Positions 42,301 through 51,422 are shown, counted from the stretch's first letter. The stretch is DNA of 64,000 bases from Streptomyces xantholiticus (GCF_014651015.1 NZ_BMWB01000007.1:186001-250000), one strand, 5' to 3'. Program-made: numbers and translations. The notes: generated by a model not told the origin, from the letters alone.

Positions 42301-43167
42301 ATGACCGACGAACTCGGACGCGTGCGGCAGATGTGGCATCTGCTCGAGCCCCTGCACGCCGTGCTCTACTACGCGCCGCAGGCCTTCGAGGAGGCGGCAG
42401 CCCTCGGCCACCGGACCGACGAGCGCTGGCCCAGCTACTTCGCCTGGCGTGCCGCACCCCTCGGAGAGGCCGGAGCGGCACAGGTCGGCTCGGCGTTCTA
42501 CAGCTTCAGCCCGGCGATGGTGCGCCGCTACGTCCCCGACGCCTGGCGCGTGGCATCGCCCGCGGAGGTGATCGCCGCCCGGCTGCGCGCCGTGGACCGC
42601 ACCTACCGGGACGTCCTCGGCGACGCCGTCGCGTCGAAGGAGCTCGCGGAGGCCGCCGGGCTCGCTCGGCGCGCCGCGGAGGCCGCGGACTGTGCCGGGC
42701 GTCCGCTCGCGGCGGCCAACTCCGCCCTTCCCTGGGCCGACGAGCCGCACCTCGTCCTGTGGCAGGCCGCCACCCGGCTGCGCGAGCACCGGGGCGACGG
42801 GCACCTCGCCGCGCTGTTGACGGCCCGCCTCGATCCCGTCGAGTCGCTCGTCTCCTTCGCCGGCATCGGCGCCGCCCCGGTCGAGACCTTCGCGAGCCGC
42901 GGCTGGAGCGAGGCGGAGTGGACGGCCGCACACGCAAGGCTGGTGGCGCGCGGTCTGTCGGCAGCCGACGGCACGGCCACCGCCGACGGGCGCGCACTGC
43001 GGGCCGAGGTCGAGCGGCGTACGGACGAGATGGCCGCCGCCCCGTGGGCGGCGCTCGGTCCCGAGGACACGGCGCGTCTGTCCGAACTGCTCGGCGCGTA
43101 CTGGGTCGCGATACTCGGCACCGGACTGCTGCCCGCGCAGAACACCCTCGGCATCGGCAAGGTCTGA
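42301..43167 (+). CDS. SCO6745 family protein
   Basis: A 288-residue, His-free-core alpha-helical protein of the SCO6745/SalK-like family, which is common in actinobacteria and lacks an assigned reaction. Visible features are RQMWHLLEPLHAVLYYAPQA at the start, YFAWRAAPLG, FYSFSPAMVRRYVPDAW and a C-terminal winged-helix-like stretch (LVARGLSAADGTATADGRAL). ATG at 42301 with GGCGGGAG upstream is chosen. It is divergent from the TetR gene and probably its regulatory target; the TetR/SCO6745 combination suggests ligand-inducible expression. Confidence 0.82.
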   Translation: MTDELGRVRQMWHLLEPLHAVLYYAPQAFEEAAALGHRTDERWPSYFAWRAAPLGEAGAAQVGSAFYSFSPAMVRRYVPDAWRVASPAEVIAARLRAVDRTYRDVLGDAVASKELAEAAGLARRAAEAADCAGRPLAAANSALPWADEPHLVLWQAATRLREHRGDGHLAALLTARLDPVESLVSFAGIGAAPVETFASRGWSEAEWTAAHARLVARGLSAADGTATADGRALRAEVERRTDEMAAAPWAALGPEDTARLSELLGAYWVAILGTGLLPAQNTLGIGKV

Positions 43168-43189
43168 GTCCGGCAGTACGGTACGGACC

Positions 43190-43960
43190 GTGAACAGACA
43201 TGGGGTGGTCGGGGGAGGGACGGCGGCGCTGCTCGCGGCGCTGCTGCTGACCGGTTGCGACGCCGCCGGCATCGACGAGGGCGGCGCCGAGGGCGACGGG
43301 GGCACGACGCACGCCGCTCCGGGCGGCGGCGGCACGAGTCCGCTCGCCAATCCCCGGGGCACGGAGCCGGGGCTGGCCGCCCTCACCACCGAGCAGGAAA
43401 AGGCAGCCGCCCGTGCGCTGATGGCGAAGGTGGCCACCAAGGGGCGCGGCCCGAGGACCGGTTACGACCGGGACGAGTACGGCTACGCCTGGATGGACAC
43501 GGCCGACGGCGTACCTCTGGCGCGCAACGGCTGCGACACACGCAACGACATGCTCGCCCGTGACGGGCAGCGCCTCGCCTTCCGCGCCGGCTCCGACTGC
43601 GTCGTCGTGGAGATGACCGTCCACGACCCGTACACCGGGACGACCATCGAGTGGCGCAAGCAGCAGGCCGCCGAGGTGCAGATAGACCATGTCGTACCGC
43701 TGTCGTACAGCTGGCAGATGGGTGCGGCCCGCTGGGACGAGGCCAAGCGCCGGCAGTTGGCCAACGACCCGCTGAACCTGCTGCCGGTGGAAGGCCGGGC
43801 GAACAGCGCGAAGAGCGACTCCGGCCCCGCCTCGTGGCTGCCGCCGAACAAGGAGATCCGCTGCTCCTATGCCGTGCGTTTCGCGCAGGTCGCCGTGAAG
43901 TACGACCTGCCGGTGACGGCCGCCGACAAACGGAGCATGCTGGACCAGTGCGGCGGATAA
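43190..43960 (+). CDS. Secreted lipoprotein with HNH endonuclease (GmrSD/DUF1524-like) domain
   Basis: A 256-residue protein with a lipoprotein signal (ALLAALLLTGC, lipobox Cys about residue 24), a Gly/Thr-rich linker and a DUF1524-type HNH nuclease domain: GYDRDEYGYAWMDTADGV, NGCDTRNDMLARD, then the catalytic QIDHVVPLSYSWQMGA and NDPLNLLPVEGRANSAKSD. Surface HNH nucleases of this type are common in Streptomyces and are thought to degrade extracellular DNA. The GTG start at 43190 is 22 bases after the upstream gene. Confidence 0.9.
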   Translation: MNRHGVVGGGTAALLAALLLTGCDAAGIDEGGAEGDGGTTHAAPGGGGTSPLANPRGTEPGLAALTTEQEKAAARALMAKVATKGRGPRTGYDRDEYGYAWMDTADGVPLARNGCDTRNDMLARDGQRLAFRAGSDCVVVEMTVHDPYTGTTIEWRKQQAAEVQIDHVVPLSYSWQMGAARWDEAKRRQLANDPLNLLPVEGRANSAKSDSGPASWLPPNKEIRCSYAVRFAQVAVKYDLPVTAADKRSMLDQCGG

Positions 43961-43987
43961 CCGGTGGGGTCCGCGGGTGTCGCTGGT

Positions 43988-43999
43988 TAGCCTGCGGCC
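43988..43999 (+). promoter_or_regulatory. Leaderless-type -10 for the GNAT gene
   Basis: TAGCCT at 43988-43993 lies six bases before the ATG at 44000, with no ribosome site, as in leaderless Streptomyces transcripts. Confidence 0.45.
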
Positions 44000-44746
44000 A
44001 TGGAACTTGAGATCACTACGCTCGCCGAGCGCCCCGAACTCCAGGGCCCCATGTGGCAGATGCTCGACACCTGGGACGAGTTCATCGTCAACGACCCGGT
44101 GGGCTGGGCGTACGTCGGACGGATCGTCGGCGAGCTGCCCGAGTATGTGCTGGTGGCGACCGACCCTGAAGGGAAGGTCGTGGCACGGGCGTTCAGCGTC
44201 CCGCTGGCCATGGACGTGGACGGACGCCGGGAGCTGCCCGCCGGCGGCTGGGACCAGGTGATGCTGTGGGCGTTCTCCGACCTGCGGCACGGTCGGAAGC
44301 CGGACATCGTGAGCGCCATCGAGATCACTGTGGCCACCGACCGACAGGGCCAGGGGATATCGGGCCGGATGCTGGCCGCGATGCGGGACAACGCCCGCCG
44401 TCTCGGCTTCGACCAGGTGATTGCTCCGGTGCGGCCGAGCGCGAAGAAGGCCGAACCGCAGACCCTGATCGACGAGTACGCCCACCGCACCCGCGGGGCG
44501 GACGGCCTGCCGCACGACCCGTGGCTGCGGGTGCATGTGCGGGCCGGCGGTGTCATCGAGAAGGTTGCGCACACGTCGATGACCGTCACCGGTTCGCTGG
44601 ACCAGTGGCGCAAGTGGACCGGACTGCCGTTCGACATGACCGGTCAGGTCGAGGTTCCGGGCGCTCTGGTGCCGGTGCACTGCGAGGTGGAACGCGGCTA
44701 CGCGGTGTACGTGGAGCCGAACGTCTGGGTGCGGCACCGGTTGTGA
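44000..44746 (+). CDS. GNAT-family N-acetyltransferase
   Basis: A 248-residue protein with a GNAT fold. The acetyl-CoA pyrophosphate loop reads RQGQGISGRMLAAMRDNARR (about residues 114-133) after the beta-4 strand IEITVATD. The N-terminal WQMLDTWDEFIVNDPVGW is characteristic of a Streptomyces GNAT subfamily without a known substrate. The C-terminal 60 residues form an added domain. Transcription may be leaderless. Confidence 0.85.
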   Translation: MELEITTLAERPELQGPMWQMLDTWDEFIVNDPVGWAYVGRIVGELPEYVLVATDPEGKVVARAFSVPLAMDVDGRRELPAGGWDQVMLWAFSDLRHGRKPDIVSAIEITVATDRQGQGISGRMLAAMRDNARRLGFDQVIAPVRPSAKKAEPQTLIDEYAHRTRGADGLPHDPWLRVHVRAGGVIEKVAHTSMTVTGSLDQWRKWTGLPFDMTGQVEVPGALVPVHCEVERGYAVYVEPNVWVRHRL

Positions 44747-44889
44747 CGTGCGGGGCGGGGCCGTCCCGGCGGATGCCCGCTCGCGGGGTCGGGTCGCGGC
44801 GGCGACGCACGGGACCTCGAAGACGGAGGCGGCGATGACGACGTCCGTCCTCGGCAGCGGGTCGACCTCGGCCGGACGGATGCGCTCCG

Positions 44890-44932
44890 CCACCGGACAA
44901 GGGTCCGGTGGATCGGCTCCGCTTCGGAGCCG
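44890..44932 (+). terminator. Two adjacent hairpins downstream of the GNAT gene
   Basis: CCACCGGAC/GTCCGGTGG with loop AAGG (44890-44911), then CGGCTCCG/CGGAGCCG with loop CTT (44914-44932). They lie within the roughly 300-base stretch between the GNAT and DUF4190 genes, which otherwise holds no gene I can support. Confidence 0.55.
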
Positions 44933-44992
44933 GCCCGGTTCCGGTCGCTTCCGTCGCCGCGCCGACCGGACTTGTCCGCGGAGGGAGAACGA

Positions 44993-45036
44993 GTCAGCCG
45001 GGGAGGCCGCCTGCTTCGGCGGCCTCCCCGGCTGAC
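44993..45036 (-). terminator. Perfect 19-bp hairpin downstream of the DUF4190 gene
   Basis: The arm GTCAGCCGGGGAGGCCGCC and its complement enclose loop TGCTTC, ending 14 bases from the DUF4190 stop. Confidence 0.9.
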
Positions 45037-45049
45037 AGGGGCGGGACGG

Positions 45050-45832
45050 TCAGACCGTCAGCTCCCAGTGCGAGGCGTCGTAGTCGAAGCCGGGGGAGAC
45101 CTCCACCGTCAGGTTCTTCGCGTCGGCCGGGGCGTCGAAGGCGAAGGTGACCGTGGCCTTCTTGCCGGGCAGGATCGTGCCCTCGAAGCCGGCGCCCGCC
45201 TTGTCGTCGAAGATCTGCTCGGCGGTCACGCCGTCCTTGCCGGCGCGGGCGTCGACGGTGACGAGGTTCGCGTCGTACTTCTCCTTGCCGGCGTTCTCGA
45301 TGGTGATGGTGACCTGGTAGGCCTTGTTGCCCTTGGTGTGGCCGACCGCGAACTCGCCGGGCGTGTACGGCTCGGGCGCGGAAACGGTGACCCGCACGTC
45401 GTCGTCGTAGACGGACGTCTCGTCGGCGGCGAGGGCATTGCCCTTCTCCTTGGCCGCGCCGTCCTGGCCGCCCGTGGTGGTGTCCTTGGGGGCGGTGTTC
45501 TCGACCGACTTGTTGATCTCGTCGACCGCTTCGTCCACCGCCATCACCGTGACGATGCCGATGACGACGCTCGCGATCAGTGCCAGCAGGCCCAGCACCG
45601 TACCGGCCGTCGCCGTGCCCTTGTTGGTGGCCTCTCCGCGCTTGGCGCGACCCCGGCCGACGAGGCCGAGGATCAGGGCGAGCAGTCCGAGGATCGTGCC
45701 GATCCAGAAGAGGAACGGGATCACTCCGAAGATGATGCCGATGATTCCGAGCACCAGGGCGGCGGTGCCGAGGCCGTTGCGCGCCGGGCTCGGCGCCGTG
45801 AAGCCCGGCTGCGGCTGGGTGTACTGCGACAT
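45050..45832 (-). CDS. DUF4190/DUF4352 membrane-anchored protein
   Basis: A 260-residue protein: a Gln/Pro-rich cytosolic start, two membrane segments (LGTAALVLGIIGIIFGVIPF and a second around AGTVLGLLALIASVVIGIV) typical of DUF4190, and an extracytoplasmic DUF4352-type immunoglobulin-like domain (VRVTVSAPEPYTPGEFA, YQVTITIENAGKEKYDANLV, PGKKATVTFAFDAP). ATG at 45832 follows GGGGGGA; a longer frame to 45892 lacks such a site. The function of these cell-surface proteins is unknown. Confidence 0.87.
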   Translation of the reverse strand: MSQYTQPQPGFTAPSPARNGLGTAALVLGIIGIIFGVIPFLFWIGTILGLLALILGLVGRGRAKRGEATNKGTATAGTVLGLLALIASVVIGIVTVMAVDEAVDEINKSVENTAPKDTTTGGQDGAAKEKGNALAADETSVYDDDVRVTVSAPEPYTPGEFAVGHTKGNKAYQVTITIENAGKEKYDANLVTVDARAGKDGVTAEQIFDDKAGAGFEGTILPGKKATVTFAFDAPADAKNLTVEVSPGFDYDASHWELTV

Positions 45833-46029
45833 GGGTCCCCCCCATTGGTTGTGGCGGGCCCGATTGCCGTGGCCCGTGCTGCCATGGGTCAATGACAGCA
45901 GAGCTTGTGAACCGAGTCAACAGCGTTGTAGTTGGTTCTTCAATTTCATGTTGTGAAGCGCCGCTGGGTGTGAACCCGAGTACAGTGCCGGTCACAGCAC
46001 AAGCGGAACTGTGACGGGGAGACAGCCGA

Positions 46030-48078
46030 GTGCCGGAGAACGAACCAGAGGTGACGGCCGCCGAAATCGCCAGGCTCGCCGGCGTGGGCCGTGCCGCCGT
46101 GAGCAACTGGCGGCGCCGGCACGCCGACTTCCCCAAGCCCGTCGGCGGGACGGAGACCAGCCCGTCCTTCGCCCTCACCGATGTCGAGCGCTGGCTGCGC
46201 GACCAGGGAAAGCTGGCAGAGGTACCGCTCCGTGAACGGGTCTGGCAACAACTCTCCGGCCACCCGGCCGGAGCCGTCACCGCACTCGTCCACGCCGGCT
46301 GTGCGCTCCTCCTCGTCCACCACCGGCCCTCGGGCTGGCCCGCCCTGAGCGCCGTCTCCGACGCCCGGATCGCCGAGACGCTGCCCGCCGCGCTCGAGGA
46401 GGTGCTGACCCTGCGCTTCGGCGCCCCGCGAGCCGTACGGACACCGGTCGCGGGCGAGCTCGGGCCCTCCGTGCCCCTCATCCGCGGGGCCGCGGCGCTC
46501 GCATCGGAGACCGGTGCCCGCCAGGCGTTCGAGTTCCTGCTGGGTCGCCATCTCGATGCCAACCCGCGCCAGTACACACTCACCCCGGCCGAGCCCGCCG
46601 CGCTGATGGCCGCCCTCGCCGGGCCGGCGAGGACCGTGCTCGACCCCGCCTCCGGGACCGGCACCCTGCTGCGCGCCGTCGACCGTCCCGCGGCCCTCCA
46701 CGCCCAGGAGAGCGACCGCGACCTGGCCGCGCTCACCGCACTGCGCCTCGCCCTGCACACGGACGCCGACGTACGGGCAGCGGCCGGCGACGCCCTGCGC
46801 GCGGACGCGTTCCCCGCGCTCGCCGTGGACGCCGTCCTGTGCCACCCGCCGTTCAACGAGCGCAACTGGGGCCACGAGGAACTGGCCTACGACCCGCGCT
46901 GGGAGTACGGCTTCCCCGCCCGCACCGAGTCCGAGCTCGCCTGGGTCCAGCACGCGCTCGCCCGCCTGCGCCCCGGTGGCACCGCCGTGCTGCTGATGCC
47001 TCCCGCCGCCGCCTCCCGCCGCTCCGGGCGCCGCGTCCGGGCCGGGCTGCTGCGCCGCGGTGCGCTGCGGGCGGTCATCGCCCTCCCCGCCGGCGCCGCG
47101 CCCCCGTACGGCATCCCGCTCCATCTGTGGGTGCTGTGCAGGCCCGACGCCACCGAACGCCCGTCGCCGGAGCTGCTCGTCGTCGATGCCGCCACGACCG
47201 AGCACGCCGCCGCGGGCCGCGACAGACTCGACTGGCAGGCCATCCGCACCGTGGTGCTCGACGCCTGGCGGCCCTTCGAGCGGCACGGGTCCGTGGCGGA
47301 GACCCCAGGTGTGAGCCGGTGCGTCCCGGTCATCGAACTCCTCGACGACGACGTGGACCTGGCCCCCGCGCGTCACCTGCCGCTCCCCGCCGCGGGTGGG
47401 GGCACCGCCGAACTGGGTCGCGTCCGCGAGCGGTTGACGCAGACGCTCGGCCGGACCGCCGAGCTCACTCCCCGGCAGGCACGCTCCGCCCCGCCCGCCG
47501 CCCCCGTGCACTGGCCCTCCACCACCGTCGGTGAACTCGCCCGCGCCGGCGCCCTCGTCCTGCGCGCAGGCGGCACCGGCGCCGCACCAGCGGACGGGCC
47601 GGTGGCAGTCCTCACCGAGCAGGACGTCCTCGCAGGCCGGAACCCCTCGGGCACACTTCCGGCCGGCCCCGAGGAGGAGCCCGTGCTGATCGAGGCGGGC
47701 GACGTCGTCGTCCCGGTCCTCGGTGCCGGCACGATCGTGCGCGTGGCGGACGAGGAACTGGCCGGTGCCGCGCTCGGCCGCAACCTCCAACTGCTGCGCC
47801 CCGACCCGGCCGCGCTCGACCCCTGGTTCCTCGCCGGCTTCCTGCGCGGCAGTGCCAACCAGCGCCAGGCCAGCAGCTACGCCTCGACCGCGACCCGGCT
47901 CGACGTCCGCCGCCTCCAGCTGCCCCGGCTGGCGCTCGCCGACCAGCGGCGCTACGGCGAGCGCTTCCGCGCGCTGGGCGAGTTCGAGGAGGCGCTGCGT
48001 CTCGCCGGCAGGCTCGGCGAACAACTGGTGCAGGGGCTGCACGACGGTCTCACGGACGGCAGCGTCCTGCCGGAATGA
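46030..48078 (+). CDS. Orphan N6-adenine DNA methylase-like protein, motif IV altered
   Basis: A 682-residue protein: an N-terminal helix-turn-helix (VTAAEIARLAGVGRAAVSNW), an HsdM-like Rossmann methylase domain with motif I DPASGTGTLLRA, and a C-terminal region with type I specificity-like repeats (FLRGSANQRQASSYASTATR, VRRLQLPRL). The catalytic (N/D)PP(F/Y) motif reads CHPPFNERNWG, with CAC in place of an Asn codon. No restriction gene is adjacent. The family is conserved in Streptomyces and may be regulatory. GTG at 46030 follows GGGGAGA. Confidence 0.85.
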   Translation: MPENEPEVTAAEIARLAGVGRAAVSNWRRRHADFPKPVGGTETSPSFALTDVERWLRDQGKLAEVPLRERVWQQLSGHPAGAVTALVHAGCALLLVHHRPSGWPALSAVSDARIAETLPAALEEVLTLRFGAPRAVRTPVAGELGPSVPLIRGAAALASETGARQAFEFLLGRHLDANPRQYTLTPAEPAALMAALAGPARTVLDPASGTGTLLRAVDRPAALHAQESDRDLAALTALRLALHTDADVRAAAGDALRADAFPALAVDAVLCHPPFNERNWGHEELAYDPRWEYGFPARTESELAWVQHALARLRPGGTAVLLMPPAAASRRSGRRVRAGLLRRGALRAVIALPAGAAPPYGIPLHLWVLCRPDATERPSPELLVVDAATTEHAAAGRDRLDWQAIRTVVLDAWRPFERHGSVAETPGVSRCVPVIELLDDDVDLAPARHLPLPAAGGGTAELGRVRERLTQTLGRTAELTPRQARSAPPAAPVHWPSTTVGELARAGALVLRAGGTGAAPADGPVAVLTEQDVLAGRNPSGTLPAGPEEEPVLIEAGDVVVPVLGAGTIVRVADEELAGAALGRNLQLLRPDPAALDPWFLAGFLRGSANQRQASSYASTATRLDVRRLQLPRLALADQRRYGERFRALGEFEEALRLAGRLGEQLVQGLHDGLTDGSVLPE

Positions 48079-48253
48079 CCGGCTCGGCAGCAGGGCCGTA
48101 GCGCACGGAGCGAACCGCGCGACCGGGGCCGTCGATCTCGGGCTGACGCGTCGGACAACGGTTCCGCACAACCGGCAACCGCTTGTACTCGTCGGTGTAT
48201 ACGCTTCAGTCCGCTTGAGTCCTTTTCCCCCGTCCAGTCCTCCAGGAGCAGGG

Positions 48254-48931
48254 ATGCACGGCCACGGCTTCGCGCCGCCGCAACCTCGGCGCCCTTCGAC
48301 AGCGCTGCTCGTCGTCGTGCGCATCGTCTTCGTGGCGCTCGCGCTGCTCAGCTTCGGACTTCTGGCCTGGGGCACGATGCTGCGCATCGCGATCATGAGG
48401 GGGCGGCGGTCGGACTGGCTGCTGTTCTGGCTGTCGCTCGCGATCGTCGTGACCTGCCTCGTCGTCATCGGGGAGTTCTCCTCCGAAGGCGAGACACCGG
48501 CGGCCGATGCGCCCCCGAGGCCGGTGGACTACGTGTGTCTCCTCGCCATGCTGGGGCTGGCGCTCGGTGTGCCGACGCACTACCTGGTCGCCGACATCCG
48601 CCACTACCAGGAGCCGCAAACGGCCGCGGCATGGCCGCCGCCGCTGCCGACGGGCTCGCCGTACGGTCCGGCGGCAGCGACCGGGGGGCCGTACGGGATG
48701 CCGCGGCAGCAGTCGGCGGGATACGGCTACCCGCCCGCGCAGCCCCCGGCCCAGGTCGGGCCCGCGCAGCCTCAGGTCCAGGCCCCGTCCGGCCGGCCCC
48801 CGGCGCCCCCGATACCGACGCCCGCCCCGTCGTCACCGCCGGCCTCCGCGCCCGCCATCGGGCGGATCGACCAGGTCCGCGCCGAACTCGACGAGCTCAG
48901 CGACCTGCTCCGCAAGGAAGAGGACAAGTGA
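48254..48931 (+). CDS. Three-TM Pro-rich membrane protein coupled to a Ser/Thr kinase
   Basis: A 225-residue protein with three hydrophobic segments (ALLVVVRIVFVALALLSFG, LLFWLSLAIVVTCLVVIGEF, YVCLLAMLGLALGVPTHYL), then a Pro/Ala/Gly-rich cytosolic stretch and a C-terminal helix (IDQVRAELDELSDLLRKEED) that looks like a short coiled coil. ATG at 48254 follows CCAGGAGCAGGG. The stop overlaps the kinase start by four bases, suggesting it is a membrane partner or substrate of that kinase. No family is recognised. Confidence 0.82.
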   Translation: MHGHGFAPPQPRRPSTALLVVVRIVFVALALLSFGLLAWGTMLRIAIMRGRRSDWLLFWLSLAIVVTCLVVIGEFSSEGETPAADAPPRPVDYVCLLAMLGLALGVPTHYLVADIRHYQEPQTAAAWPPPLPTGSPYGPAAATGGPYGMPRQQSAGYGYPPAQPPAQVGPAQPQVQAPSGRPPAPPIPTPAPSSPPASAPAIGRIDQVRAELDELSDLLRKEEDK

Positions 48932-50442
48932 ACGGCCGCGTCATCGCGAACCGTTACGAGCTGTCCGCGCTCATAGGGCAGGGCGGCATGGGCCAGGTCT
49001 GGACGGCGTACGACGGGCGCCTCGACCGCCGCGTCGCCGTCAAGCTGCTGCGCCCCGACCACATGGCCGCCGCCACCGCCGCCGACGAGATGCGCCGCCG
49101 CTTCGTGCGCGAGTGCCGGGTGACGGCCCAGGTCAGCCACCCCGGGCTGGTCACGGTCCACGACGCCGGCAGCGACGACGACGACCTGTACCTCGTGATG
49201 CAGTACGTCGAGGGCGCCGACCTCGCCGACCACCTCGCGGAGCACGACCCCTACCCGTGGGAGTGGGCCGTCAGCGTGGCCGCCCAGCTGTGCGCGGTGC
49301 TCGGCGCGGTCCACGCCGTGCCGATCGTCCACCGCGACCTCAAGCCGCGCAACGTGATGGTCAAACCCGACGGGACGGTCACCGTGCTGGACCTCGGAGT
49401 CGCCTCCGTCATCGACACGGACACCACCCGGCTCACCCACACCGGATCGCCCATCGGCAGCCCCGCCTACATGGCCCCCGAACAGGCGATGGGCGGTGCT
49501 GTCGGCCCTTACACCGACCTGTACGCCCTCGGCGTCCTGCTGCACGAACTCCTCAGCGGCAACGTCCCCTTCGCGGGCTCCACCGCGCTCGGCGTCCTCC
49601 ACCGCCATCTCTACGAGCCGCCGCTCCCGGTCCGGCAGCTGCGCCCCGAGGTCCCCGAGCCGCTGGAGGCCCTCGTCCTGCGCCTGCTCGCCAAGGATCC
49701 GGAGCACCGGCCGTCCGGCGCGCAGGAGGTGTACGAGGCGCTGGCGCCGCTGCTGCCCGCGCGCGGCGCCCCGGCCGGGCCGCTCGACCCGGCCCGCCCG
49801 TTCCTGCGTCCGCACGCGCCCTGGCCCGACCGGGTCTCCGCCGCCCCGCCCGCGCCGGTCGCACCCCCGGTCGCGGCGGAGCCCAAGCCGGACGTCGCCG
49901 CCGCCGTCGACGAGGTCAAGCGCCTGCTCGGCGAGGGGAGTATCACCCGGGCCGTGGACATCCTCGGGGGCATCCTGCCGGCCGCGGCCGCGGAGCACGG
50001 CGAGCACTCGCCCGTCGTGCGCATCCTGCGCAAGCAGTACGCGGCGACCCTGATGGACGACGGCCAGTACCGCCGCGCCCTGCCCGAATTGCGCCGCCTC
50101 GCGGACGACCGCACCGCGGAGGCCGGCCCGGCCGACCCGCAGTCGCTGCAGTTCCGCCACGACGCGGCCCTCTGTCTGGAACAGCTCGGCCGGCCCGCCG
50201 CGGCGCTCGCCGAGTACCGCGCGGTCCTGCCGTACTACGAGAGCTCCGACCGCGACCGCGCGCTCCAGGTCCGCCACCGCATCGGCCATCTGCTGATCGC
50301 GGTCGGCGACCACACGGCGGCGCACCAGCAGTTCCAGTCACTGCTGTACGACGCGGAGCGCGCGTACGGCCCCTACCATCAGCTCCCCGCGGAACTGCGC
50401 CGCGCCCTGGAGCGCCAGCAGCAGTTCCGCACGGACAGATAG
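48928..50442 (+). CDS. Serine/threonine protein kinase with C-terminal TPR-like region
   Basis: A 504-residue Hanks-type kinase without a membrane segment. The kinase domain (about 1-275) has YELSALIGQGGMGQVWTAYD, the ATP-binding Lys in RVAVKLLR, catalytic HRDLKPRNVM, DLG in place of DFG (VLDLGVAS) and the activation segment GSPAYMAPEQ. After a Pro-rich linker, residues 325-500 form helical repeats (KQYAATLMDDGQYRRALPEL, DAALCLEQLGRPAAALAEYR) resembling TPRs. It starts with GTG overlapping the membrane-protein stop. Confidence 0.93.
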   Translation: MNGRVIANRYELSALIGQGGMGQVWTAYDGRLDRRVAVKLLRPDHMAAATAADEMRRRFVRECRVTAQVSHPGLVTVHDAGSDDDDLYLVMQYVEGADLADHLAEHDPYPWEWAVSVAAQLCAVLGAVHAVPIVHRDLKPRNVMVKPDGTVTVLDLGVASVIDTDTTRLTHTGSPIGSPAYMAPEQAMGGAVGPYTDLYALGVLLHELLSGNVPFAGSTALGVLHRHLYEPPLPVRQLRPEVPEPLEALVLRLLAKDPEHRPSGAQEVYEALAPLLPARGAPAGPLDPARPFLRPHAPWPDRVSAAPPAPVAPPVAAEPKPDVAAAVDEVKRLLGEGSITRAVDILGGILPAAAAEHGEHSPVVRILRKQYAATLMDDGQYRRALPELRRLADDRTAEAGPADPQSLQFRHDAALCLEQLGRPAAALAEYRAVLPYYESSDRDRALQVRHRIGHLLIAVGDHTAAHQQFQSLLYDAERAYGPYHQLPAELRRALERQQQFRTDR

Positions 50443-50473
50443 AGGGGCCGAGGCCGAGGGTGACGCCGTGGGT

Positions 50474-51373
50474 TCAGTCCGCCCGCAGGAACGCCGAGGT
50501 GGACACCCGCCCCAGCATCCGCAGCCGGGAGCTGCCCTCGGCCAGGTGCTTGTCCAGCGCGTCCTGCACACCGGGCCACTTGTTGTCGCCGTAGTCGTCG
50601 AGGACCACGATCCCGCCGGGGGCGACGATCTCCTCGACCCATCCCAGGTCGGCCCGCACCCCGTCCTCGGAGTGGTCGCCGTCGACGATGATCACCCCGT
50701 ACTTCCGGTCGGAGACGGCGGCCCGCACCTCGGCGTCGGAGGAGAAGCCCTGCTGGACCCGCGCGGTGTACGCGCCGGGGGAGCCGCCCAGCGCCAGGTT
50801 GGCCCGTACGACGTCCTCCCGCACCGGCGTGCCCGTCGGGTCGGCGGCCTGCACCGTGCCCGGCTGGAGCTGGGACCCGGCCAGCGGGTCGACGATCGTC
50901 AGATCGGGCTCGATGCCCGCCCGGTGCACCATGCGGACCAGCGCGGAGGCGAACAGCCCGTACAGGGTGCCGATCTCCAGGATCGTGCCGTTCGGCGGGG
51001 ACAGCAGCGGCACGGTGGCGAGCTTGCCGCAGATGTTGGACGTCGAACCCGCCAGCCGGCCCACGCCGAGCGCCTCCAGCGCGACGACCGTGCGGAAGGC
51101 GACGACGACGCTGCGGCGGGCGTGGTCGCTGCCGCTGACGTTCCGGATCTCCTTCACCAGCCGGTCGATCTCGTGGGCCGTCGGGGTCCGGTGGGTGCCT
51201 CTGCCGGTGCTGTCGAGCAGCAGCCCCACCGCGTGCTGCTGCCTCCGCATCTCGGCCACCTCCCGGCGCAGAGTGTCGAGATCGGGCTGCATTCCGCGTC
51301 TGACGCGCTGCTCGAGCACGGTCAGGGCGGGACGCAGGGCGCGCTTGGTCAGACGGTTGCGGAGAATGGGCAT
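50474..51373 (-). CDS. Class I SAM-dependent methyltransferase (Methyltransf_24 type)
   Basis: A 299-residue protein with motif I ILEIGTLYGLFASALVRM, LTIVDPLAG and YGVIIVDGDHSEDGVRADLG followed by APGGIVVLDDYGDNKW. The DGDHS block is typical of Methyltransf_24/rhamnosyl O-methyltransferase-like enzymes. A helical N-terminal region (LRREVAEMRRQQHAVG) precedes it. It starts 49 bases after the YfhO gene stop on the same strand, so it may methylate the glycan made by that module. Confidence 0.85.
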   Translation of the reverse strand: MPILRNRLTKRALRPALTVLEQRVRRGMQPDLDTLRREVAEMRRQQHAVGLLLDSTGRGTHRTPTAHEIDRLVKEIRNVSGSDHARRSVVVAFRTVVALEALGVGRLAGSTSNICGKLATVPLLSPPNGTILEIGTLYGLFASALVRMVHRAGIEPDLTIVDPLAGSQLQPGTVQAADPTGTPVREDVVRANLALGGSPGAYTARVQQGFSSDAEVRAAVSDRKYGVIIVDGDHSEDGVRADLGWVEEIVAPGGIVVLDDYGDNKWPGVQDALDKHLAEGSSRLRMLGRVSTSAFLRAD

Positions 51374-51422
51374 GCCCGGGAACGTACGCGTGAACAACGC
51401 CCACGCCCACCAAGCTCCAGTG

